Assembly (NCBI GenBank): GCA_937988885.1
Contig: CALKHR010000148.1
Coordinates: 1 to 64,000, forward strand
Reading direction: 5' to 3'
Origin: an uncultured Roseiflexaceae bacterium
GTDB taxonomy: Bacteria > Chloroflexota > Chloroflexia > Chloroflexales > Roseiflexaceae
DNA: 64,000 nucleotides
Below, one piece after another: positions 45,538-55,086 of this stretch (positions within the stretch are counted from its first letter, which is position 1; the number at the start of each line of letters is the position of its first letter). Below the pieces are notes generated by a model, which searched no databases, was not told the origin of the DNA, and saw nothing but the letters and a program-made list of their open reading frames with translations. A program made the position numbers and the translations under genes.

Positions 45538-48500
45538 ATGTTCTTTACGCTGGAAAAGCTTACAGCACGGATTCCACAAATTATCGCCGCTGCCACCCGC
45601 GCAGCGATCCCGATTCCTGTACAGACCCACGTTGCGCCCGGCAGCGCCAACGAGGCGGCGATGAGCCCGCCGCCTGCCGCCGATTCGCCCGGTTGGCAGC
45701 CACTGGCCCTGCGCGAGCCGTGGGGGCGCTTCCCGGGCAGCACGCCCGGCGCGCTCGTCGAGATGATCGACTGGGGCATCCCGGCCAACGGCGGCAGCAC
45801 GCACTGGCTCCAAGCGCGCTTCCGCGTGCCCGAGGAGTGGCGCGGCCAACCCGTGCTGCTGGGTATGGAGTGGCAGGGCGTTGGGCAATCGAGCCTCGAA
45901 GCGATCGCCTACCTGAACGGCGAGGTGCTGGCGGGCATCGACGACTTCCACCGCACCGTGCTGTTGCCGCAGAGCGCGCACGATGGTGAACAGCACCTGC
46001 TGCTGCGCTGCTACGTGCCATTCGAGCAGCCGTTTGGCGGCCTCGAACTGCGCCTGCGCGACGAAACGATCTTCCAATTGGGCCACGCCATGCGCACCGT
46101 CTGCGAGGTCATCGCAACCTATCGCGACAGCGACGCGGCCCGTCACTCGCTGCTCGACGCGGTGAACGCCGCCTACAACACGCTCGACCTGCGCGAGGGT
46201 TGGCAGAGCGCGCGGTTCGCCGAATCGGCCCGCGTGGCCCTGCAGGAGTTCCGCGAACGCTTGGAGCAGATGGCCGCGAGCACCGACAGCGGCGCGGGTG
46301 TGCCGCGACCCACGCTGATCGGCACTGGACACGCGCACCTCGATACCGCCTGGCTCTGGCCGCTGTGGCGCACCCGCCAAAAGGTCGCCCATACCGTCGC
46401 CACCGCCCTGCAACTAATGGAGCGCTACCCCGAATATCGCTTCAGCATGTCGCAGCCGCACGTCTATAACTACCTCAAACACGATGATCCGACCCTATAC
46501 GAGCGGATGAAACAACGCATCCTCGAAGGGCGCTTCGAGCCGGTCGGTATGATGTGGATCGAGGCCGACTGCAACCTGAGCAGCGGCGAATCGCTCGCGC
46601 GGCAACTGCTGCACGGCGCGCGCTTCTTCCGCGAAGAGTTCGGCGATGCCAGTGGCGCTGCTGCCCCGCACGTCGTCTGGCTGCCCGATGTGTTCGGCTA
46701 CAGCGCGGCGCTGCCCCAACTGATGCGCTTGGCGGGCCTCGACAGCTTCATGACCACCAAGATCAGTTGGAATCAGTTCAACCGCATGCCCTACGACACC
46801 TTCCGCTGGCGCGGCATTGACGGCACCGACGTGCTCGCGCATTTCGTCACCGTCACCGACATGCCGATGACGCACTGGGCCAACCCGCAGTTCTACACCT
46901 ACAACGCCCATATGACTGGCGGCGAAGTGTACGGCACCTGGAACCACTACCGCCAGAAGGCCATCAACCACGAGTTGCTGTACATCTATGGCTGGGGCGA
47001 CGGTGGCGGCGGCCCAACCGAGGAGATGCTCGAATCGGCCCAAACGCTGCGCAACCTACCGAACTTCCCGCAGGTGCAACTGGGCCGTGTCGATGACTAC
47101 TTCAAGCGCTTGTACGAACGGGTGTGGAATAACCCCCGCCTGCCGATTTGGTCGGGCGAACTCTACCTCGAATACCATCGCGGCACCTACACCAGCCAAG
47201 CCCGCACCAAACAGGCCAACCGCCTCGCCGAACTGACCTATCGCACAGCGGAATGGCTGAACGCCTGGGCCACCACGCAGGGCGCGCCGAACCAGCAGGA
47301 CACGCTCGATCAAGGCTGGCAACTGATCATGCTCAACCAATTCCACGACATCCTGCCCGGCAGCAGCGTGCCGCTTGTCTACGCCGAAAGTAACGAGCAA
47401 TACGCCCACGTCCAACAACTCGCCCGCGAGGTGAGCCAGAACGCGCTCGGCAGCCTGCTCGGCGGCGCGACCGCCACCGAAACCGTGGTGCTGAACAGCC
47501 TGCCGTGGCCTCGCGAGGAACTGGTGCAACTCCCGCTCACCGACGACGCGCCCGCGCCCGATCTGGGTGAGAGACCCAGCCAACCCATCGAAACGCTCTC
47601 CGGCGAACGGGCCATCCTGCTCGATGCCGCTGTGCCCTCCTATGGATACGCCACGCTGAGCCAGAGCCGCCCCAGCAGCGCGCCGCGCCCCGTGCGCGCC
47701 GATGGTCGCACCGCGCTGGAGAACGACGAACTGCGCATCGAGTTCGACGACAACGGCGAGATCGCCGCGCTCCACGACCTACGCAACCGACGCCAAGTGC
47801 TCGCAGCGGGCAGCAGCGCCAACCAACTCGTGCTCTACGAGGATCGCCCGCTGAACTGGGAAGCCTGGGACATCGACGCCTTCTACGAGGAAAAGCCCTA
47901 CCCCGTGCACGACATCGTCGATTGGCGCATCGTCGAACAAGGCCCGTTGCGCGCCGCCATCGAGATCGTGCGCCGCACAGGCCGCAGCACCATCCGCCAG
48001 CGCATCAGCCTGGCGCACAACAGCCGCCGCATCGACTTCGAAACCGAGGTCGATTGGCACGAGCGTCAATCGCTGCTGCGGGCGCTCTTCCCGCTCAACA
48101 TCAACGCCATCCGCGCCACCTGCGAGATCCAATTCGGTGCGGTGGAGCGGCCCACACACCGCAACACCAGTTGGGACTGGGCGCGCTTCGAGGTCTGCGC
48201 GCATCGCTGGGTCGATCTGAGCGAGGGCGATTACGGCGTCGCGCTGCTCAACAACGGCAAATACGGCCACAGCCTACATCACAACACGCTGGGTCTCTCG
48301 CTGCTGAAGGGCAGCATCCACCCGGACGCCAACGCCGATCTGGGGCTGCACCGCTTCACCTACAGCCTGCTGCCGCACGCGGGAGACTGGCGCACAGGCG
48401 AAGTCGTGCGGCGGGCCTACGAACTGAACGCGCCGCTGTTTGTCAGCGCCAACCAGCGGCCCGCTCGCGCTCAAGCCTCGTTCCTCAGCACCGATTGCCC

Positions 48501-48738
48501 GCACATCGTCGTCGAAACCGTCAAAATGGCCCAGGACGGCGACGGCCTGATCGTGCGGCTCTACGAGGCCCACAACCAGCGCGGCACCGCCAGCATCACC
48601 TTCGAACGACCGATCGCCAGCGCAGCCGTCACCGACCTGCACGAACGCGAGATCGGCGCGCTCGCCGTGGAGGGCAACACGCTCAGCTTCGACGTGCGAC
48701 CGTTCGAGATCAAAACCTTGCGGGTGCGGTTGGCATAA
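45538..48738 (+). CDS. Glycoside hydrolase family 38 alpha-mannosidase
   Basis: The 1066-residue product matches GH38: an N-terminal beta-domain, then the catalytic barrel starting IGTGHAHLDTAWLWPLWRTR (zinc His-x-Asp). The nucleophile Asp is in MMWIEADCNLSSGESLARQL, with DVFGYSAALPQLM and MLNQFHDILPGSS (third zinc His-Asp). Helical and C-terminal beta-sandwich domains follow. The family removes alpha-linked mannose by a retaining mechanism. No signal peptide is present, so it is likely cytoplasmic and acts on imported oligosaccharides. ATG 45538 is chosen because TTGGAGG lies nine bases before it. It converges with the RluA-type gene. Confidence 0.94.
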   Translation: MFFTLEKLTARIPQIIAAATRAAIPIPVQTHVAPGSANEAAMSPPPAADSPGWQPLALREPWGRFPGSTPGALVEMIDWGIPANGGSTHWLQARFRVPEEWRGQPVLLGMEWQGVGQSSLEAIAYLNGEVLAGIDDFHRTVLLPQSAHDGEQHLLLRCYVPFEQPFGGLELRLRDETIFQLGHAMRTVCEVIATYRDSDAARHSLLDAVNAAYNTLDLREGWQSARFAESARVALQEFRERLEQMAASTDSGAGVPRPTLIGTGHAHLDTAWLWPLWRTRQKVAHTVATALQLMERYPEYRFSMSQPHVYNYLKHDDPTLYERMKQRILEGRFEPVGMMWIEADCNLSSGESLARQLLHGARFFREEFGDASGAAAPHVVWLPDVFGYSAALPQLMRLAGLDSFMTTKISWNQFNRMPYDTFRWRGIDGTDVLAHFVTVTDMPMTHWANPQFYTYNAHMTGGEVYGTWNHYRQKAINHELLYIYGWGDGGGGPTEEMLESAQTLRNLPNFPQVQLGRVDDYFKRLYERVWNNPRLPIWSGELYLEYHRGTYTSQARTKQANRLAELTYRTAEWLNAWATTQGAPNQQDTLDQGWQLIMLNQFHDILPGSSVPLVYAESNEQYAHVQQLAREVSQNALGSLLGGATATETVVLNSLPWPREELVQLPLTDDAPAPDLGERPSQPIETLSGERAILLDAAVPSYGYATLSQSRPSSAPRPVRADGRTALENDELRIEFDDNGEIAALHDLRNRRQVLAAGSSANQLVLYEDRPLNWEAWDIDAFYEEKPYPVHDIVDWRIVEQGPLRAAIEIVRRTGRSTIRQRISLAHNSRRIDFETEVDWHERQSLLRALFPLNINAIRATCEIQFGAVERPTHRNTSWDWARFEVCAHRWVDLSEGDYGVALLNNGKYGHSLHHNTLGLSLLKGSIHPDANADLGLHRFTYSLLPHAGDWRTGEVVRRAYELNAPLFVSANQRPARAQASFLSTDCPHIVVETVKMAQDGDGLIVRLYEAHNQRGTASITFERPIASAAVTDLHEREIGALAVEGNTLSFDVRPFEIKTLRVRLA

Positions 48739-48752
48739 CGGAGGCCGCAGGG

Positions 48753-48782
48753 AGCGCGCATCGCAGCACTGTGGTGCGCGCT
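48753..48782. terminator. Hairpin between convergent genes
   Basis: AGCGCGCA (48753-48760) and TGCGCGCT (48775-48782) pair. The right arm overlaps the last bases of the RluA-type gene. Confidence 0.5.
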
Positions 48783-49731
48783 ACCCCTGTTCGGGCGCAT
48801 CGGCCCGCACAAGCGCGGCCCAATCGGGCGTGGGGGCAAACAACTTCAGGGGATAATTCGAGCGAGGGTGCGGCAACTCCAGCCGCTCGGCGTGCAGCAA
48901 ATGGAACGGCAACTCCTGGCCATGCCACACCGTCGGCCCGCCGTAGCGCGCATCGCCCAGCAGCGGGTGGCCGATATGCGCCATATGCAAGCGGATCTGA
49001 TGCGTGCGACCCGTGATCGGGAACGCCCGCACCAACGCCGAATCGCCCAGCCGCCGCTCCACCTCGAAGCGCGTGTGCATCGACTTAATCACCGAGCCGT
49101 ACAACAACATCTGGCCGATATACTCAGCATCGTACACGCGGAACAGCCCGTGCGCGCTGCGCCCGTGTCCCGTCAGCACCTCGAACTCATCCTCGGCTGG
49201 CTCGCCCACCACCAAGCACACATACTGCTTGTGGATCAGGTTGCGCAAAAACATCCGCTGGATCGCCGGGTTCATCTCGGGATTCTTCGAGACCAGCAGC
49301 ACCCCGCTCGTATCGCGGTCGAGCCGATGCGCAAGGTGCAGCTTGCGGAACTCGCCATCGCGCTCGGCCACAAAGCGCGTCAGCGCCGCGTGCAAATTCC
49401 CCTCGGCATCCCACGGCGTCGAATCGACGTAGACGCCGGGCGGCTTATTGATCGCCATCACATCGCGATCCTCGAACAGGATCATCGATTCATCCACGTG
49501 CACATCGGGGTACAGGTTCGACAACGGGCGCTGGATCTTCAACTCCATGCCCGCCTCAGCCAGCGCCGCGCCCTCCTGGGTGCGCACGCCGTTCACCCAT
49601 AACCCCCCGCGACTGATCAACTTTTCGGCCTCGGCGGCATCGCCAAGCGCCTCAGCGACCAGTTCGTGCAGCGGACGGCCCGCCTGTTCAGCCGCAACCG
49701 TCACCTGAATCGTCTTTGGTGTCTCACTCAT
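48781..49731 (-). CDS. RluA family pseudouridine synthase
   Basis: The 316-residue protein has an N-terminal S4-like RNA-binding segment (about 14-65, ISRGGLWVNGVRTQEGAALA). A RluA catalytic domain follows, with the motif LAHRLDRDTSGVLLVSKNPE containing the catalytic Asp, then GRTHQIRLHMAHIGHPLLGD. It isomerises uridines in rRNA or tRNA; the exact target (RluC/RluD-like) cannot be assigned. The start at ATG 49731 fits the S4 domain. It is convergent with the mannosidase gene and lies downstream of rfbB on the same strand, with a conserved 98-nt repeat between. Confidence 0.92.
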   Translation of the reverse strand: MSETPKTIQVTVAAEQAGRPLHELVAEALGDAAEAEKLISRGGLWVNGVRTQEGAALAEAGMELKIQRPLSNLYPDVHVDESMILFEDRDVMAINKPPGVYVDSTPWDAEGNLHAALTRFVAERDGEFRKLHLAHRLDRDTSGVLLVSKNPEMNPAIQRMFLRNLIHKQYVCLVVGEPAEDEFEVLTGHGRSAHGLFRVYDAEYIGQMLLYGSVIKSMHTRFEVERRLGDSALVRAFPITGRTHQIRLHMAHIGHPLLGDARYGGPTVWHGQELPFHLLHAERLELPHPRSNYPLKLFAPTPDWAALVRADAPEQG

Positions 49732-49740
49732 ACAACGAAG

Positions 49741-49764
49741 CGAGCGGGCACAATCACCCGCTCG
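49741..49764 (-). terminator. Hairpin upstream of the pseudouridine synthase gene
   Basis: CGAGCGGG (49741-49748) pairs with CCCGCTCG (49757-49764). It may end rfbB transcription on the minus strand; no clear T-tract follows. Confidence 0.4.
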
Positions 49765-49818
49765 ATCCTTTCAACTACCTCACCTCACTGCCAAGCAGCA
49801 GATATGGGTGAAAAAGAT

Positions 49819-49916
49819 GCAACCGCGATCCGCTCGCCCGTCGCTGCGGGACAACAACGTCGTGCACAACGTGTGCGCGCTCGGACAGCTGTGGCGCTTC
49901 GCGCCAAAACGCGCGC
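49819..49916 (+). repeat. 98-nt conserved element, copy 2
   Basis: 91 of 98 positions match 2493-2590 read on the other strand, by hand alignment. The hairpin TGGCGCTTCGCGCCA and the block CAACGTCGTGCACAACG are unchanged. It lies between the RluA-type gene and the 3' end of rfbB. Confidence 0.8.
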
Positions 49917-49967
49917 ACGCCAGAGCCGCAGCCGCACAGCGCCAGCGCATCGCAGCGCAACGTGGAG

Positions 49968-50978
49968 CTATGCCCGCTCGATGTACTGCTTGCGATAATA
50001 CTCCTGATACTCAGCATCCTTGATCGCACGCCACCAATCCTGGCGCTCCGTGTACCACTTCACCGTCTCGGCGAAGCCCTCCTCGAAGCTCACCAGCGGC
50101 TTCCAGCCCAACTGCTCCAACTTCTCGGTCGCCAGCGCGTAGCGCACATCGTGGGCAGCGCGGTCCTTCACCGACTGGATCAGCGACTTCGGCTTGCCGA
50201 GCGCCTCCACAATCATCTGCGCCACCTCGATATTCGTGCGCTCGCAGTTAGCGGCCACATTGTACGCCTCGCCAAGCTTGCCGTGGTGCAGCACCACATC
50301 CACCGCCCGCGCGTGGTCGGTCACATACAAGCGATCGCGCGACTGGCGGCCATCGCCGTACAGCGGCAGCGGAATATCATCGAGCGCGTTCGTGATAAAC
50401 AGCGGGATGGCCTTCTCGGGGTGCTGGTACGGGCCATACGTGTTCACGCCGCGCGTGATCGTGATCGGTAGGCCGTACGTGATGAAGTACGAGAGCACCA
50501 ACAGCTCGCCACCCGCCTTGCTGGAGGCGTAGGGGCTGGTGGGGCGGAACGGATCGGTCTCGGAGAACGTGCCCACCGGGATCGGCCCGTACACCTCATC
50601 GGTCGAGATATGGTGCAGGCGCTCCAGCTTCAACTCCTTGGCAGCCTCGCAGAGCACATACGCCCCGTACACGTCGGTCTTCACAAACGCATCGGGGTCG
50701 AGGATCGAGCGATCCACGTGACTCTCGGCGGCGAAATTCACGATCGTATCGATATCGTACTTCTTGATCACCTCGCGCACCCGCTGCGGATCGCAGATAT
50801 CGCCCTGCTCGAAGGCGAAACGCGGGTTATTCACATCGCGGTCGAGGTTCTCGAGCCGTCCAGCGTATGTCAACTTATCGTAAACCACCACCCGATACTC
50901 CGGGTAGCTCTCCAACATATGATGTACAAAGTTGCTGCCGATAAACCCGGCACCACCAGTAACCAACAGATGACGCAT
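49968..50978 (-). CDS. rfbB: dTDP-glucose 4,6-dehydratase
   Basis: The 336-residue extended SDR enzyme begins MRHLLVTGGAGFIGSNFVHH (NAD-binding glycine motif). It has HISTDEVYGPIPVG with the Thr-Asp-Glu catalytic residues of dehydratases, and the YASSKAGGE motif with the Tyr and Lys pair. It converts dTDP-glucose to dTDP-4-keto-6-deoxyglucose, the precursor of rhamnose and other deoxysugars. ATG 50978 follows GAGAGG at about eight bases; a GTG three codons earlier is less likely. The usual partners rfbA, rfbC and rfbD are not in the window, so the pathway must be completed elsewhere. Confidence 0.94.
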   Translation of the reverse strand: MRHLLVTGGAGFIGSNFVHHMLESYPEYRVVVYDKLTYAGRLENLDRDVNNPRFAFEQGDICDPQRVREVIKKYDIDTIVNFAAESHVDRSILDPDAFVKTDVYGAYVLCEAAKELKLERLHHISTDEVYGPIPVGTFSETDPFRPTSPYASSKAGGELLVLSYFITYGLPITITRGVNTYGPYQHPEKAIPLFITNALDDIPLPLYGDGRQSRDRLYVTDHARAVDVVLHHGKLGEAYNVAANCERTNIEVAQMIVEALGKPKSLIQSVKDRAAHDVRYALATEKLEQLGWKPLVSFEEGFAETVKWYTERQDWWRAIKDAEYQEYYRKQYIERA

Positions 50979-51080
50979 TTCAAACACCTCTCTTATAGCG
51001 CGTTGTTCTCTGCGGAGTGTAGCATATGCGCGTGACGTGTCAATTAAGTGCCGATGATAGTTTGCTCATCTGCGAAACAA

Positions 51081-51108
51081 CAGGGCCAACCCCCGAGGGT
51101 TGACCCTG
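51081..51108 (-). terminator. Terminator after the SRPBCC gene
   Basis: CAGGGCCAACCC (51081-51092) pairs with GGGTTGACCCTG (51097-51108) with one G-T pair; on the minus strand TTGTTTCG follows. Confidence 0.75.
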
Positions 51109-51135
51109 TACGCGCATATCGAGCCGCAAAACACA

Positions 51136-51609
51136 CTAGGAACCACCAATCTCCCGCTCCTTTTCGATCGTACCCCGCCAACCGCCCGTCTCGTGACCCT
51201 GAGCCTCGATATAATCGCGGAAACGGGCCAAATCCTCCGAGATACGGATCGACACAAGGCCGATCATATCGCCCATCGTCTCGATAAAGCCATCGGGATG
51301 ATACTCGAGTTGCAGCGTGAGACGGGTCGTCACCGAATCGAGCGCCTCGAAGGTCACACGGCCATCGTTCTGCGCGCCCGATGTGCTGCGCCATGCGATC
51401 ACCTTATCGGGCTGCTGCTCGGTGATCACCGCCGTCCATGTCTTTTCCTTCCCATCGATGTTGGCCCGCCAAAACAGTTCAGTATTACTCAGTTGACGGA
51501 CCTCTTTGATGCCTTCCATAAACCTTGGGAACTCTTCGAACTGCGTCCACTGATTGTAGACGGTACTGATCGGAGCGAAGACTTCGATCGTTTTTGTTGT
51601 TCTGATCAT
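51136..51609 (-). CDS. SRPBCC (START/Bet v1-like) family protein
   Basis: This 157-residue helix-grip-fold protein starts MIRTTKTIEVFAPISTVYNQ, where the VxAPIxxVY/W start is characteristic of polyketide cyclase/dehydrase-like SRPBCC proteins. Later landmarks are WTQFEEFPRFMEGIKEVRQL and GRVTFEALDSVTTRLTLQLE. The fold binds a hydrophobic ligand, which is unknown here. ATG 51609 has AAGGAG nearby; an earlier in-frame start would add seven residues. It is monocistronic, with a terminator 28 nt past its stop. Confidence 0.85.
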   Translation of the reverse strand: MIRTTKTIEVFAPISTVYNQWTQFEEFPRFMEGIKEVRQLSNTELFWRANIDGKEKTWTAVITEQQPDKVIAWRSTSGAQNDGRVTFEALDSVTTRLTLQLEYHPDGFIETMGDMIGLVSIRISEDLARFRDYIEAQGHETGGWRGTIEKEREIGGS

Positions 51610-51910
51610 TGCGCATCTCCTTGCTGCCAACCGTAAAGCTGCATAGATCTGCTACACGACGCCTTCTCGGGTAGCACCACCAAACAAGTCGAGCGCTTCA
51701 GATCAAGGTTATGGCTCTCTTGAAGTTTTCGCTTTGGGCGGAGCGGAAGCAACGAGTGTATGTCGTTTTTCTGCTCAGGGAGCGGAAAAACGACATACAC
51801 AGGAAGAGAAACGGCCTTGCTGCAGCGGGTGAAACGGTAGTGTGCGATAGCCAACTTCTCAGTTGTGCTACTCCTCATGCAAGTAGCCGCAATATGTATG
51901 CCAATAGCGT
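51610..51910. other. Gap containing degenerate repeat copy G
   Basis: About 300 nt. The hairpin 51756-51800 (GTGTATGTCGTTTTTC and its complement) and a diverged module CCTTGCTGCAGCGGGTGAAAC (51814 onward, split as CCTTGCTGCAGC-GGGTGAAAC) indicate a degenerate copy of the repeat family, minus orientation. No gene is seen. Confidence 0.5.
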
Positions 51911-54892
51911 TTAGTTCGGTGAGCGCCCAAGCAGCGGCAAGAACGTCTGTCTACTCACTAGGCTTGTATCCACTTGGAAACTCAGGCGCTGACGGGTGCC
52001 AACGTTGCCGGCTTTATCGACCGCCTCGTAGTACACCGTGTAGCTGCCATTCTGCAGCGCGCCCAAGTTGAGCAGCGCGCAATCGCGGCCCATACACGGC
52101 TGATTCGTCAGCCAATCTGTGCCGTTCCAACTGAAGCGAATGTAATCGACGCCGCTGCCGCCCGTATCATCGGCGGCGATCAGCAGGCGCGGGTGGCTGA
52201 TAAACGTCGAGCCGAGTTGGGGCGCGCCACCTCCTAATCGATCGGTCAGCATGCGCAGGCTTGTTTCGCCAGGCATCTGCACGCCATAACCAGCCGCAGC
52301 CCAGCCTGTCCGCTCGAAGTACTTGAACGCCAGCGTGTGGAACCCGGCACTCAGCGTGATTTTGCCCGTGACCGCGCCGACCATGTAGTCCGTATCGGTG
52401 GCCTCGTTCGGGTCGATCACGCCGTGCAGGCCGCTGTTATCGACCACCAACTGCCCATCGACCCACAACCATGCGCCATCGTCGCTGTTGATGCCGAAGA
52501 TGTACTCACCCGTCACGGGAGCCTCGAAACTGCGCACCTGCTCGATGATAAAGTTATCCTCTAGTCCGGGCAGCGGCCCGCCGTTCTCCCAGTTGAAGAA
52601 GCCGCCGTTCCACACGAACGTACCCACCTCCTCGCCCCGCGTGATCGACGACGGGTTGTGGGTGCGCGCCAAGAAGTTATCGGGCACGTTGCCCATGCGA
52701 TACACACGCGCCAAATTGTTCGTCTGCGCATCGTAGGTCGAGAGTTCGGGCTTGAACTGCTCCTTGGTCACGGTGATGGTGGCCTGCTTAAAGCCGTTCG
52801 TCTCGTCGTAGAAGTAGCGAACGTACTCCTGCAGCACGTTGGCCCGCAGCGTGTAGGTGCCTGGCTCGCGGAAGCGCACGTAGGCGATGATGTCGCGCTC
52901 GGCGCCGGGCGCTAAGTCGCCGTTCAGGCCCCAGCGCCAGGGATACTTGCCGAAATCGACCGCGCAGCCAACGATCGCGCTGGTGTTGGTGGGGCCGAGC
53001 ACCACGCGGAAGCGGTTGCCCTCCTTGGGGAAGGACGGGTAATCGCCCTGGGTGTTGCCGCCGAAGCACTCGCCCTGGTCGTACACGTACGCATCGTCGG
53101 GGCGACCACCCTGCCCATCGTTGAAGGCGCTGCCATCGGCGGTGCGGCTGGCCTGCGGCCCCTGCGTATAGATCGTGGTGCTGCCGGTGTTGCGCACGCG
53201 GAACGTCACCTTCAGCAGCTCGCCGCTCACCAACGTGGTGCGGTCGAAGGTCACATTGCGCAGTTCGATCTTCTCGCTGGCCGTCTCGGGCACGAGCTTG
53301 ACCGCGTCGAAGAAGATCACCTTCTGCTGCGAGAACGGCTCGCCCGTCAGATCGCTCAAGCGCACAAAGCCATTGGTGCCCTTGTTGAAGGTGTACAGCC
53401 CCAGATCGACCCAGGGCGTGGCGATATCGTGATCGACCACGACTGTGCTACTGCCGCTCGCATGGTTGATCGTGTAGGAAGCTTTACTACTTGCGTATGG
53501 CGATGTTGGCTTGATTCCGCATCCCTGTGGGATATACGCGTACACTCGGTACGTGCCGGTCGTTGGGATGTTGGGCCGCCACGTCGCCCAATTGCTGCTC
53601 GCGGGGTTGCCATCGGTGGCGTAGGTGTAGTAGGTGTGGCCACCGTAACCGCAGCTCTGTTCGTGCCAGTTCGCGTTGCTCTTGAAGAAGCCCGGCGCGC
53701 TCGATGATTGCGCATGCTCTAGGTTGTCGATCAACAGATCGCCGTTGTCGCCCGGGAGCGCGCCACCCATTCGCTCGGCCACGCGGCTGCGGATGCTGGG
53801 CAGCAGCGCCATGATCGCGTCGCCGGGACATGTCGTATGGCCGGGTGTCACTTGGCGGTGCCCCGCGATGTTCGGCACGAAGCCGCCCGCGTTAAACGGT
53901 TTACAGTACGATGAGCGCGCACAGCCGTAGTAATACGAATTTCCGAGCGGATCGATCCCTTTTTGTGAAGCCTTCCAGGCCAAGATATTCACTAAGGCGT
54001 TTTGTGCGGCGGCGCTTGGCGCGACAGATGCGTATGTGCCGATCAGCGAGACACCCATCGAGCCGTAGTTGGCTGTGTCGTGGAAGCCCACCGCATCATC
54101 GCCACCAGCGCGTCCTTCGTAGATCACGCCATCCGGGTCGATCAGGTAGTTGTAGCCGATGTCGCCCCAGCCGCGCGTGATGGTGTGGAATGACCAGATC
54201 GCCCGCACACGGGCTGCCCAGCCACCAGCGGGCCGCTCGTTTGAATCGGCGGTGTGGTGCACCACCAGATGCGTCACGTTGTAGCGCGCCACGCTGGCAC
54301 GGCTGCCCTGGCCATCCGGCGAGCCCCAAGCCGTGCGCGAAACCACCGCAGGCTTGCCCACCGCTGAGGGCGAGACCTGTGAGGTTGTGGCCTGTGGCGC
54401 TTGGCGGGGCGCAAACGACGAGGTATCCACAGTATTGACATCTATGCGCCGTAGTTCGGGCAACGAGCCATCGTGTGCTGGCGTGGTGCGCACCTGCACC
54501 TGCCAGAAACGCATCGCAGCCCCAACACTCATTATCTCACTCCACCACACATCGGGGCCGTCCGATGGCATCCACAAATCGTCGCTTTCAGGAACTACGC
54601 GCCAATCGCTCCACTGCTTGCCATCCGTTGAAACGCGCAAGGTGAGCGTCATTGTTGCTCCATCGGGCACGCTCGCTTCGCGTCGTAGGAGCATAAAGTC
54701 GAAGGGACGGGCCGCCTGCGTCGGTGGCGAAAGATAATCGCCGATCGCGGCTAAGCCCACTTCTCCACCAAACCGCAATACGGCTTGATCCGGTCGGCCA
54801 TCGCCGGGAGGTGTCTGTGCCGATGCTATGGGCACCGCTTGCACAAACAACAACACGAACAGCAGAATGGCGAAACAAGATCTTCGTTGCAT
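51911..54892 (-). CDS. Secreted PGRP/amidase with golvesin-like and PA14 domains
   Basis: The 993-residue exoprotein has a Sec signal (CFAILLFVLLFVQAVPIASA). Residues about 190-380 form a peptidoglycan recognition/amidase_2 domain: VSRTAWGSPDGQGSRASVAR, THLVVHHTADSNER with a zinc His, GWGDIGYNYLIDPDGVIYEG, GHRQVTPGHTTCPGD with the other zinc ligands. The catalytic pattern suggests N-acetylmuramoyl-L-alanine amidase activity. A golvesin-type beta domain follows (WATWRPNIPTTGTYRVYAYI). Next come a CARDB-like region (about 540-680) and a PA14 domain (about 700-870, with FGINSDDGAWLWVDGQLVVD). The C-terminus resembles a sugar-binding or Ig-like region (VDKAGNVGTRQRLSFQVD). No sorting signal is seen. 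It is transcribed alone. Confidence 0.88.
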   Translation of the reverse strand: MQRRSCFAILLFVLLFVQAVPIASAQTPPGDGRPDQAVLRFGGEVGLAAIGDYLSPPTQAARPFDFMLLRREASVPDGATMTLTLRVSTDGKQWSDWRVVPESDDLWMPSDGPDVWWSEIMSVGAAMRFWQVQVRTTPAHDGSLPELRRIDVNTVDTSSFAPRQAPQATTSQVSPSAVGKPAVVSRTAWGSPDGQGSRASVARYNVTHLVVHHTADSNERPAGGWAARVRAIWSFHTITRGWGDIGYNYLIDPDGVIYEGRAGGDDAVGFHDTANYGSMGVSLIGTYASVAPSAAAQNALVNILAWKASQKGIDPLGNSYYYGCARSSYCKPFNAGGFVPNIAGHRQVTPGHTTCPGDAIMALLPSIRSRVAERMGGALPGDNGDLLIDNLEHAQSSSAPGFFKSNANWHEQSCGYGGHTYYTYATDGNPASSNWATWRPNIPTTGTYRVYAYIPQGCGIKPTSPYASSKASYTINHASGSSTVVVDHDIATPWVDLGLYTFNKGTNGFVRLSDLTGEPFSQQKVIFFDAVKLVPETASEKIELRNVTFDRTTLVSGELLKVTFRVRNTGSTTIYTQGPQASRTADGSAFNDGQGGRPDDAYVYDQGECFGGNTQGDYPSFPKEGNRFRVVLGPTNTSAIVGCAVDFGKYPWRWGLNGDLAPGAERDIIAYVRFREPGTYTLRANVLQEYVRYFYDETNGFKQATITVTKEQFKPELSTYDAQTNNLARVYRMGNVPDNFLARTHNPSSITRGEEVGTFVWNGGFFNWENGGPLPGLEDNFIIEQVRSFEAPVTGEYIFGINSDDGAWLWVDGQLVVDNSGLHGVIDPNEATDTDYMVGAVTGKITLSAGFHTLAFKYFERTGWAAAGYGVQMPGETSLRMLTDRLGGGAPQLGSTFISHPRLLIAADDTGGSGVDYIRFSWNGTDWLTNQPCMGRDCALLNLGALQNGSYTVYYEAVDKAGNVGTRQRLSFQVDTSLVSRQTFLPLLGRSPN

Positions 54893-55045
54893 AACTAGTG
54901 CCTCTTTGTGAGGTGGAATGAGGGGAAAACGCTAGCACGATTACTAGAACGCAGGAATATTTTACTGCTACGGTTTGCGGTACGCAGCATGTTAGTATTA
55001 CGGTTTGGTTACTAATGGTTTGGAAGCAAAAGATGATGAGGGGGT

Positions 55046-55080
55046 GATTGGCGGCCAATCTGTGGTTGCAACCGCCAATC
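55046..55080 (-). terminator. Terminator of glpB
   Basis: GATTGGCGG (55046-55054) pairs with CCGCCAATC (55072-55080) just past the glpB stop. Confidence 0.6.
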
Positions 55081-55086
55081 TACGGC

